Shown here one piece after another: positions 55,810 to 64,000 of a DNA stretch of 64,000 nt. The first letter of the stretch is position 1. Each line of letters starts with the position of its first letter. The notes under the pieces are model-generated. The model was not told the origin of the DNA and did no database searches. It saw nothing but the letters and a program-made list of their open reading frames with translations. The stretch is from NCBI RefSeq assembly GCF_905220415.1, contig NC_059553.1, forward strand, positions 8,146,501 to 8,210,500. Reading direction: 5' to 3'. This DNA comes from Colias croceus. Taxonomy: Eukaryota > Arthropoda > Insecta > Lepidoptera > Pieridae. The position numbers and the translations under genes are program-made.

Positions 55810-56510
55810 TAATTCTATATCATTCTAATTACTTACACTTTGGCTTCGATGTATCGATAGATAATATACATTTTATTTAATGACTCTAAACAATTAAATC
55901 TAAAAATACGAAAACGCTATCGGAAAAACCAACATAAGACGATAACAAACATAGTGCTGAAATAACGTCCATAAAATTCGGAAAGAACACAAAAGAGAAT
56001 CAATGGTACAATATAAAAAGATCAGTCAATGTTACACCCGTCAGAGTTTAATATTATTTATTATTATATTGACGAGAACTTTCCCTTTTACGAGATAACT
56101 TAGTGTAAAAGAAGTATAGGAGATGTGGGGAATAGTTGGGAAGTTGTTGTGTTACTTTATCGAGATTTTTTTTAGGTTACGGAAAAGATATAAGGGTAGA
56201 TGTACTTAATGAGTGTACATTTTTGGTATGTAATCAGCTCCTTATGTTTCTGTTAATGTCTTAGATTAATGTTATGTAATTGTTTATTGGTTAATGATAA
56301 AACTGAGCGATCATGGGTTCGATTCATGGTGGTGAGGAAAAAATCGGTATATCGACAAACAAAAAAGATCAGTTGAATAGACGTCACAACAAAAATCCAA
56401 CAAAATTCCATGCAAACTTGACTAAGAAATAGTACATTCTTTTTCTTGCACTTTGAAATCATTATACTCCATATATTATGTTCTATATATAATTATGATT
56501 ATTCACTTAT
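55810..56510. other. No gene seen; weak tRNA-like B box
   Basis: GGTTCGATTCA at 56316-56326, preceded by TTGGTTAATGATAAAACTGA, looks like a decayed SINE head on the plus strand. No tail is traceable. A 69-residue reverse frame crosses it. Confidence 0.4.
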
Positions 56511-56710
56511 AATACCACAAGAGCTTCAAAATTATCGGGTATTTTCCGATAGGTTCGTTGCAAACAAATAAAGGAGTCAAGTTTTTAGTCAAGGCTAAAA
56601 AATCACGAGCGCGAAGCGCGAGTGATTTTTCCTGAAAAACTTGACGACTTTATTTGTTTGCAGGGAACCTTGAGGGAAATGCCAGATAATTTTTAAGCTC
56701 GTGTGGTATT
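56511..56710. mobile_element. Fold-back element of 200 bp
   Basis: Almost the whole element is an inverted repeat. AATACCACAAGAGCTTCAAA on the left matches the inverse of the right end, and the inner arms GCAAACAAATAAAG and TCAAGTTTTT pair well. The centre AATCACGAGCGCGAAGCGCG closes the hairpin. It would fold into a ~90-bp imperfect stem. No coding capacity and no clear target duplication. Confidence 0.7.
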
Positions 56711-57182
56711 CGGGGGATTATTTTTCCGTCCCAAATGCAATGATATTTTATGTATAGATACGTTATATACTCACAATATATCCAAAAAAAATGCTTCATA
56801 TGCAGTGTCAGGCACACACAAATACAAGTTTCATTTTACTTAATTTATTACATTGACAGACTGTATAAGAGAGATGGCTATAATAAAATGATATAAACAA
56901 AAAAGACAAAGATAGTTTGTCACTTCCGCGCAGGTGTAAGCAAAAGTCATAAGAATTCACCAATTAAATATAAATAAACAAATAGTTGCCATGGCAATTG
57001 GCATAGACTAACGACACAGAAGGTTCAATGTTATAGATGTTTCGTTTCCTGCACACGTAAACAAATGTGACAATTTCATTTACTATTTAATTATTATTAT
57101 GAAGTTTTATTAAAATGAAAAAAACTTTTTTGGAGATATAACTGTATTAAGCATTTATTACTAGCTGTGGTGTTCGTTTTCG
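56711..57182. other. No gene seen
   Basis: AT-rich spacer. Nothing recognised. Confidence 0.45.
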
Positions 57183-57317
57183 GTCATCATCATTTCACCC
57201 GATAAACACCCACTGCTGAGCATAGTCCTCCTTATAGAACTCCATACGGACCGATCTTACGCTATTCGTTTCAAGGCAGTTCCCGGAACCCGTACAAGGT
57301 CATCACTCCAACTTGTA
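57183..57317. mobile_element. Retroposon fragment
   Basis: CACCCACTGCTGAGCATAGT then CCTCC, ACGGACCGATCTTACGC, AGTTCCCGGAACCCGTACAA and GGTCATCACTCCAACTTGT follow the order of a repeat that is very common in moths and butterflies (a LINE or SINE 3' region). The copy is diverged and lacks both ends. Confidence 0.55.
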
Positions 57318-58752
57318 GGATATAATAATTAGTGGTGCCTAGATGAAAAAAAGTATGAAATAAAAGAAAAGGATGAAAGATAAGCCTTTTTTTATCTAAA
57401 ACACAAATAAAATTTATGTTCAATAGCTATTTACAGAAAAGCAAATAGCATTTTTCGTCAGTAGCGATAATCTTTTCTTTAATGTATACGTATATTCAAC
57501 ATCATTTTTGCAAACAAACATTTTTGCCATCACGATTTCATTGTATATAATAAATAGATATATTTATTAATTACATGCACTGTGTGGATTTAAATATAAA
57601 AATAATCAAGTACATATTTACCCAAATCGAAATTAATAAAATAACCGTTATATATTCAATAATCGTATCTACATGATAATCTTTGAACACAGTGTGCGCT
57701 AGCTTTGTCACACTAGTGATTGAAGCAATGTTTTATCCCTTTCATTATTTCAATACAAGTGTCAAGCAAGTGTCATTCATTAATAATTGCAAATTGTTAT
57801 TTTTGCTCTAAAATTATAATATTTTAATACATTTACCTGTGATATGATATCCCTCTATCTTTCTTTATTTTACTATCGTAATTTGTGCACTTTCTGAACA
57901 CACAAGAAGGCATTATTGATAATTTTAACGTTTATATCAGCATGTGCGTTCGCTGTCACAAGTCACAATCTGACTGATTCCACTGGTCCCAATTAGGACC
58001 AATTCACGGTTTACGTTTTGGTGCGTTGGTAACGTATCTACCTCTTGTTTCTATATATAATATCATTGCCCAAATGTCGGTCAATAATTTCACAATTGAA
58101 TTCAACCTGTCAGTTTGACGTCAACGACCCGAGAAAATTTTCAAAAAATTATCAGTATAATACCATGTAGGTTGTACCACGTGACGTCGAATGGTGCAAT
58201 TCTATTGGTCGATATTTGGGTCGGAAAAATAATCCATATAATAGCGAATTGTATTAAATATATAACAATAGAATATACGCCATACCTAACCCGCCCACAA
58301 CCATTCTATTATATAATTTTAAATCTGTAGACAAAACTATTATATTTCAATATATAAGAATGTTTTATATTAAAAGTAGCTGCTGCAAAATCAAGTATTT
58401 CCATATCTCATGCGTTGTTCTGAAGTTATTTATTGTGATGCCTAAATAACTATAAATTTGCAACCAAATCCGTCCAGTATTTTTTGTTCTTGGAAAAATA
58501 GCAAACATACAGACATCCCCACAAACTTTCTTATATTAAAATAGACTCCTCTCACAATAACATCTTCGAATATTTACAGTTTCGTATATAAACAGGAAAA
58601 TTTTTACTAATTTTCAAGTAAAATTCCTTAATTATATCGAAAATAACAGCATAAAAAATACATATTTCATACTGATGTGGCACTTGCTTTCAGAGCAGAA
58701 ATTTTCAACAGAAAACATGGAAGATAAATATTCAAAACTATGCAAAAAAAGG
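57318..58752. other. No gene seen
   Basis: TGGTCC-CAATTA-GGACCA at 57983-58000 is a small hairpin. A 71-residue frame at 58115-58330 (+) has no motif. Otherwise AT-rich. Confidence 0.4.
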
Positions 58753-59385
58753 TATAGTCCTTTTCACGTAGGATGATTCCTGTGACACTTCGTCGTGTTC
58801 CGAATTACGTATTTTATGTTTAAAACGCAAAAATAATTTTAGTGCATAATATTTTTATTTTATGGCGGCATTATTACCAAAAATATAAAAATGAAACATC
58901 TTAAGCTTATAAATCAAAAACAGTATTGTTTATTTTAATATAATGAAAAATAAAATAAAATAACACAAAAATATAATACCTACGCAATTCGTGTACATGA
59001 AATGGATCGTTGAAAAATCATAGAGTTGGAAAACATAAAATCGGCGCCCATCTTGTGATCGTTTGTCAATCGAGTCAATCGTCTGTACGAGTGCCTCAGC
59101 CTTCTATACAAGTTGCATTTTTATATCGATACTTTACGTGGTATTCTGTTATTGTTACTAATTGTTATTGTTGACTTTTTTTTGCTGTTGTTTGCTAAGT
59201 TTCCTTAGTTAATTGTTGGCGAAATGACGAAAAAACTAATTTTGGTACTTTATTCAAATCGATTTCATTTCCATATAAAATATTATCGATTATCGGAAAC
59301 AATTGATATGATTTCAGTAAAGACATCTCTACACGTGTCAAAAATCGATGTGTCACAGAAATCATCTTAGGTGGAAAGGACTATA
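58753..59385. mobile_element. 633-bp TIR element, TA-flanked
   Basis: TATAGTCCTTTTCACGTAGG then ATGATTCCTGTGACAC at the left, and its inverse at the right (GTGTCACAGAAATCATCTTA then GGTGGAAAGGACTATA), 30 of 34 positions matching. The outermost TA could be the target duplication, as in Tc1/mariner elements. No transposase frame. Confidence 0.65.
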
Positions 59386-59746
59386 ATTGTATAAAAGCGA
59401 AAACGTACCTAAAAAATAATGTACTCTACTTACCCCTCTGTATTATATTATAATATAACTTATTTTTTTTTAAGAATTAGTGCATGCTGAATTTTTTTTT
59501 AATTACTCGTGTGATGGTGCGTTTACATCAAACGAACATAGAGCTAGAGCTAGAGCAAGAGCATTCTTTCGTGATCTTTTAGTGTAAATTAAAACTCGTA
59601 TTCAGTGTTGTTCGGTATTAAAACATTAGATAGAGTCATTTCAAATAAATCACAACGAAAGAATCTACGCCTGTATACACTAAAATAATTTAGTATGGTT
59701 AGAATTAGTGTTGCCCAAATGCAAGAACAAGACGAGACTTAGCCAA

Positions 59747-59890
59747 TCTTGGTCTTGGTCTTGCGCCAATACACCTGGTCTTGGTCTTGGTCTTGGTCTT
59801 GCGCCAATACACCTGGTCTTGGTCTTGGTCTTGGTCTTGCGCTCTCAGTCTTGGTCTTGGTCTTGGTCTTGCAGCAAGAGTCTTGCAAGT
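59747..59890. repeat. TCTTGG hexamer array, left arm
   Basis: TCTTGGTCTTGG runs alternate with TTGCGCCAATACACCTGG (twice). The ORFs across it (SWSW or GLGLGL repeats) are artefacts of the hexamer. Confidence 0.85.
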
Positions 59891-60064
59891 CTTGCAATTA
59901 CCTATTAGTCTAGGTATTACTATTTAAGTTTACTTTAAATCTTAGAAAAACGTATTACAATTGGAACATTGTGAGCTTGAATTAACATAGCCATGGTAAA
60001 GATCAAGCAGATTAATAAATAACTGAAGATTTGATAAGAAATTCGAAAAATCAAAGTCTGTCTG

Positions 60065-60187
60065 TCTTGTTCTTGCTCAAGTCTTGCACGGTCAGTCTTG
60101 GTCTTGGTCTTGCTAAAAATACGCGGTCTTGTTCTTGGTCTTGGTCTTGCAAAAACGCAAGAACAAGACCAAGACTGCAAGACCAAG
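60065..60187. repeat. TCTTGG / CCAAGA arrays, right arm
   Basis: TCTTGGTCTTGGTCTTG occurs first in the same orientation as the left array, then its inverse CAAGACCAAGACTGCAAGAC near the element end. The last part can pair with the first part as a hairpin. Confidence 0.8.
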
Positions 60188-60246
60188 ACTGAATTTGGGC
60201 AACACTAGTTAGAATGGTTGGATGATGTAAATGCGCCGTTATATGT

Positions 60247-60495
60247 AAAATGTCTTTTGATTAATCTATACTAATATTATAAAGCTGAAGAGTTTGTTTG
60301 TTTGTTTGTTTGAACGCACTAATCTCGGGAACTACTGGTCCGATTTGAAAAATTCTTTCGGTGTTAGATAGCCCATTTATCGAGGAAGGTTATAGGCTAT
60401 ATTTCATCACGCTACGGGCAACAGGGGTGGAGCCACGGGGGTGAAACCGCGCGGAGCAGCTAGTTCATTGATATTAATTAATCAAAAGACATTTT
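60247..60495. repeat. 19-bp inverted repeat flanking a Helitron
   Basis: AAAATGTCTTTTGATTAAT at 60247-60265 and ATTAATCAAAAGACATTTT at 60477-60495. The Helitron starts with the T of the left copy. Removing it leaves two arms ~13 bp apart, a small hairpin that was the insertion site. Confidence 0.75.
60265..60463 (+). mobile_element. Helitron-like element, group B, well preserved
   Basis: Starts TCTATACTAATATTATAAAG and ends CGCGGAGCAGCTAG. Same 3' version (GGGGTGGAGCCACGGGGGTG) as 38905. Confidence 0.9.
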
Positions 60496-61591
60496 TTGAT
60501 GAGTTGATTGATATCTACCGTGGTAGTAAAATTAAAAGAAAACACACTGAGGTAGCAATCGCTCGAATCGCATTACACACACGTTTCCTTGTTTATTTAA
60601 TTCTTCTTGTAAATTAGAAATAACATAATTGTATCGAGTAATACTTTCTTGTTTATTATTTCTATTTAAATCGGAGATAAGTAATAGGGTTTTTTTTTAA
60701 ATATACTCACTGTTTTATTAAATAATCATTAAGCATCTGTCTAATCTAACCTGTCTAAGCATGGTATCGCTCGCGAGAGCACATTTCTTTTTCTTAACTT
60801 ATGTATATTTTATCAGTAGTTATTAAACGATAAAAAAACAATAAATCTTTACTTACTTACAGCTGTGAGCTGTTGCTTCACTCTGGGCATGAATAATCGG
60901 CGCTTGAGTATTGTATAGATAGTGCAGGAAACTGCACCATTACAATAATAAGGTGTTTGCTTTTTTATTGTAACACAATTTGTTAATAGCATTAATGTGA
61001 AATCTTTAATTTACCTAAAAAAAAATGATTTACAACAAGTTCACATAGGTATCGAATATCTATAATAAACCAAAATGTCCATCACATGTAAACACGTCGT
61101 AATTTAACCCTTTCGAAGTGCTTTCCTAATAGGTTTGATTAAACGGTATCCATTTTCCATGCAGAGGTTGTGGAGGTCGCATCCCTATCCTCTGACCTTT
61201 CGAGAACATGCTTATACGTCACGGCACGTCTTAGACAAATTCCTATGAAACGTGATTACGGTGATAAATGTTAGGATTATGTCACAGAGATTATGTAATA
61301 ATATGTAGTATGTAGTTATCTCACTGTCTGGACTGATAATAATTTAATAAGTTAATGAATTTATTAGGGAATGTCAAAAGTGATTTATGCAAGATATTTC
61401 CAATAGCAATTATGATCAGACTGAGTTCAAATGAAAAGACAGAAAATAATATAAACCTTTATTGAACTTAACATTACTCAAATATTCATAAATATATTTT
61501 GATGTATTGTCGCCATAATGTTTAAAATCTAATTTTATTTGCTACCTACATTTTGCCATTGATCCATCGATATTCAACATTCATTATATTA
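60496..61591. other. No gene seen
   Basis: AT-rich. AATATAAACCTTTATTGAAC at about 61449 reads in reverse like a short retroposon tail. Nothing else is recognised. Confidence 0.4.
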
Positions 61592-61735
61592 GGTAAATAA
61601 TAAATAAAAAATAAATACTCTTTATTCAGTACCAAGAAATTATATATAAAAAAAGAAACAGACAATATTATGTTATAAAGCTAAAATGGCGGCCTTATTA
61701 CTACTAAGCGATTTCTACCAGGCAACCTATAGGTA
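61592..61735 (-). mobile_element. LINE 3' end
   Basis: In reverse: GGTTGCCTGGTAGAAATCGC, TTAGTAGTAATAAGGCCGCC, then an A-rich end GAATAAAGAGTATTTATTTT with TTATTTATTATTTA. This order (CTGGNAGARATCGCT, AGCGATAAGGCCGCC, A-rich tail) is a familiar retroposon 3' region in Lepidoptera. Confidence 0.65.
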
Positions 61736-61827
61736 GTTATTCTTATATTATTTTATACTAGGGAGAGTCATATTAATTAGCAGCTATAAACTAACTAATA
61801 GGAATTATAGCATTAATGTTAAATCTA

Positions 61828-61893
61828 TAAAGGTACAAGTCCGAGACGGGCCTTGTACTTGTACTTGTACTTGGTCTCGGACTTGTACCTTTA
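61828..61893. repeat. Perfect 20-bp hairpin with TTGTAC repeats in the loop
   Basis: TAAAGGTACAAGTCCGAGAC (61828-61847) and its exact inverse (61874-61893) enclose a 26-nt loop made of CTTGTACTTGTACTTGTACT. The loop word is also the word inside the arms (GTACAAG). Confidence 0.8.
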
Positions 61894-62241
61894 TGTTTAC
61901 TTATTTTAATTCCGTGTACAATATGCGCAAAGCTTAAAAACTACCATTTGTTCACTAGTAAATTATACAGTCAATCAGCTCCTCTTTCAATACAACGAGA
62001 AACGTTAAAATAACTGACCCTTCACAGAAATGTTCCATTGACCTCATTCCATCAAAGGGAATCCTGTGTAAAATATCTTTCCAGGCAGATGAAGTAATGA
62101 TTTAGTTGATAGTTGAGCCCCACTAGATCCCAAGTGCTTTGGCTATGACATAAATTCATAATAGAGAAGGACTTTTAGCAATCAACACAATAGCTACGTA
62201 GTGAGTCATAGTAGTTTTTTTAGTGTTTGATTTTACGAGAG
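61894..62241. other. No gene seen
   Basis: AT-rich spacer. Nothing recognised. Confidence 0.45.
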
Positions 62242-62366
62242 TAGAAATTAAGAATTTTAACGGATTTATAACGCGATTTATTCATTATATTATTTTTCTG
62301 ACGTTTCGCACACTTCGCAGCGAGCGCGGTCATGGGGAGAGTCTCTAGTTCTCCCTTTAATTTCTA
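62242..62366. mobile_element. TIR element, second copy of the 42851 family
   Basis: TAGAAATTAA and TTAATTTCTA at the ends, with AACGCGATTTATTCATTATA and GACGTTTCGCACACTTCGCA inside. The inner part of the TIR has diverged compared with 42851. Confidence 0.65.
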
Positions 62367-63067
62367 GAAGTGATTCATAATTTATATTTACATATAGTTA
62401 CGTAAATAATACGATTGTATGTATGTATGTATGTTTCTGGTAGGTAACACCCATATCCTCTGTTATGGTCGTCAATCAGGGCGACGCAATTTTCTTACTA
62501 CCCGCACTAGTATATTATACTATCCATGGCACCAGGCTCCGCGTTTGCCTCCCTGTAACAAAAAAAAAATACATTTAAAAAATCCACAACTCGATATAAA
62601 TTGAATATACAGACATTTTCAACTGAATGAAATTGAATAAACATAGACATTTTAAAGACTTCTCTTCATACATAGTTTTTGTAAATCTCAATTGCTAGTG
62701 TTTATTAAAATTATATTATACAATGTTAACATCACCCTAACACGCAAAAATACATTATGTTATACAATTATTATAAATAACATGGCCTTATTATTATCTG
62801 CAATTGTAATAACAGATAAATAATATGTTAATCAAATGTGTCATTATTATGCGGCTGGCAACCAGACCAAAATATAAACCAAGTTATAATTAATTTTGTC
62901 TGTTATTATTTACTCTATAATTTATGTTTACACATTAATTTATTAACATACAATATTTTATATTGTAATCATTCATTACACTAATAGCTAACAGAACCTA
63001 ACATAGGAAATAGGAGCATGAGTAGAAGTTATACATTTAGATAAAAAATGAACTTTACGAACTAAGA
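62367..63067. other. No gene seen; GTAT microsatellite
   Basis: GTATGTATGTATGTATG lies at about 62417-62433. A 61-residue frame at 62419-62604 begins in the microsatellite and has no motif. Confidence 0.4.
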
Positions 63068-63518
63068 CAATTGAGTATTTGAATAAAAAAAAATATTGAT
63101 TTTTTTTAATGTATTTTAAAACCTTATTATTAATAATATTGATATTTAATGCAAAAAACTCCAAAAAAAATGTTTCTATTAATTATAAGCAATTAAAAAT
63201 TGATGAAATTTAAATTTAAATCACGTGACTATAAACGCGCCATGACTGGTCACCATAGATGTGACGTCAAAATGTTTTAGTTGTATACGTTTTTGTATCA
63301 ACTGCAATGTGTGAAAACTAACATTATGACGTCACACGCGTCCGGGTGACGCTTCGGGAGTTGTCGGTGTGTTTTCGGTACTGGATTCAAAGACTAATTT
63401 TTTTTTGAAATACCTTTTGAATTATTGCAAAAAAAAAATTAAAAATATAGTTTTGGTATAAAACTAATATATAATCTTTCCATTTAGCACAAAAAAAAAT
63501 TATTCAAATACTCAATTG
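63068..63518. mobile_element. 451-bp TIR element carrying two CRE octamers
   Basis: CAATTGAGTATTTGAATAA at 63068-63086 is repeated as its exact inverse at 63500-63518, each followed inward by an A or T run. The AT-rich arms enclose a GC-richer core with CACGTG at 63222-63227 and TGACGTCA at 63262-63269 and 63327-63334. No coding capacity. Confidence 0.65.
63262..63334. promoter_or_regulatory. Two full CRE octamers 65 bp apart
   Basis: TGACGTCA at 63262-63269 and 63327-63334, the palindromic site of CREB/ATF bZIP factors. They lie in the core of a MITE, so the sites may be carried by the element. Activity is unknown. Confidence 0.4.
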
Positions 63519-64000
63519 AATAAAATTTTAATTGTCCTAATAAAGTTTATTGTTATGTACACAAAGAAATAAATCAAAAAGGTATAAGAGACATAGAAGA
63601 AAGACATACAAACATATAGAAGAATAAAAAGCGTCATAAACATATCCCTAAAGTCCCTCTGTATCTTCTCGAAAAGTGACAACTATCAAATCAAAATAAA
63701 CTACAAGCAAACATCACAGTTCAAAATTCATTGAACGAAATACAATCTGTACTGTAAGAAATAGAGATTCTATCTATAGGAAGCATTGTGAAAAACGATA
63801 TCAAATCTAAGTTAATTAATATTGCATTGCAGTATAGTCTAAGATCCAACATTGTATTTTGAAACATGTTCATTAAAGAAAGTTCTCATTGCTGTATTTG
63901 AAAAAAAATTTAAAAAATTTGTAACAAAATACTATAGCTCCTACAAATTATCATAAATAGATAAATAATTAATATTATGTATATATAAATGACTGGGACT
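63519..64000. other. No gene seen
   Basis: AT-rich to the end of the window. Nothing recognised. Confidence 0.45.

Larger units (their letters stand above)
59698..60215. mobile_element. hAT-like non-autonomous element with 8-bp target duplication
   Basis: The element at 59706-60207 begins TAGTGTTGCCCAAAT and ends with its exact inverse. GTTAGAAT lies on both sides (59698-59705 and 60208-60215). An 8-bp duplication and a YAGTGTTGCC end are typical of hAT elements. The interior has no transposase and is filled with TCTTGG-type arrays in opposite orientations around an AT-rich centre. Confidence 0.75.
59516..60237. mobile_element. Candidate outer TIR element around the hAT-like one
   Basis: GGTGCGTTTACATCA at 59516-59530 and TGATGTAAATGCGCC at 60223-60237 are inverse repeats with 13 of 15 matches, just outside the hAT-like element. 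Without the 502-bp insertion it would be a ~212-bp MITE. Confidence 0.4.

Noticed and set aside
59708..59908. Frame with GLGLGL and SWSW repeats
   Set aside because: Translation of the TCTTGG hexamer in a hAT-like element.

Overview
The window is AT-rich, repeat-dense nuclear DNA from a moth or butterfly (Lepidoptera). The main evidence is about 36 copies of short Helitron-like elements of the lepidopteran Lep1 type: most start TC, carry a GC-rich hairpin (CGCGGGCGAAGCCGCG type) near the 3' end, and end CTAG between host A and T. tRNA-derived SINEs, LINE 3' ends, MITEs with terminal inverted repeats (TIRs), and fragments of Harbinger-like, Tc1/mariner-like and hAT-like transposons accompany them. 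No complete host protein gene was recognised. The longest open frames are short and mostly lie in mobile-element remnants, so the window is probably intergenic or a large intron.

Helitron-like groups used below are working labels. A: contains GCGAAAGTAACTCTGTCTG or GCGAAAGTTTGTATG and CCCACGGGAACGGGAAC. B: contains AAGCTGAAGAGTTTGTTTG and ACTACTGGTCCGATTTG. C: starts TCACTACATAGTATAAAAC. D: contains AATCTGTAGAAGGGTCAATT. E: ends with a CCACGGGCGAAGCCG hairpin and usually lacks the A-type middle. R1 is a GC-rich ~150-bp interspersed repeat with four copies. MITE-A and MITE-B are two short families that share the terminus GAAGTGAAACTTCTTT.

Layout. 1-9.5 kb: Helitrons, a Harbinger-like element with a transposase remnant (4121-4698) and a retroposed sequence with a 52-nt poly-A (5235-5525). 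9.5-24 kb: MITEs, three R1 copies, a SINE, a MITE with a clean 7-bp duplication, and a perfect 19-bp hairpin. 24-27 kb: few repeats. 27-35 kb: the densest mobile-element region, with tandem Helitrons, a 1.57-kb transposon with ~274-bp TIRs and a transposase N-terminus, and a three-level nested insertion at 33.8-35.1 kb. 36.17-36.27 kb: TATA box, initiator and DPE at textbook spacing, followed by an ATG and a signal-peptide-like start, the best hint of a host (or element) gene start. 36.5-46 kb: more Helitrons and a SINE with a 13-bp duplication. 46.9-49.8 kb: a 2.55-kb minisatellite embedded in a second copy of part of the 31-kb transposon. 50-56 kb: sparse, with a GC-rich block holding a coding-like frame at 52.9-53.2 kb and a perfect 25-bp hairpin at 54.8 kb. 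56-64 kb: fold-back elements, a hAT-like element carrying TCTTGG arrays, and a MITE with two CRE octamers.

The features do not form a pathway. They record repeated insertion by rolling-circle, cut-and-paste and target-primed elements, and nesting gives relative ages in several places. Coordinates of degenerate repeat edges are good to about 10 bp. All family assignments come from recognition by eye without a database search.
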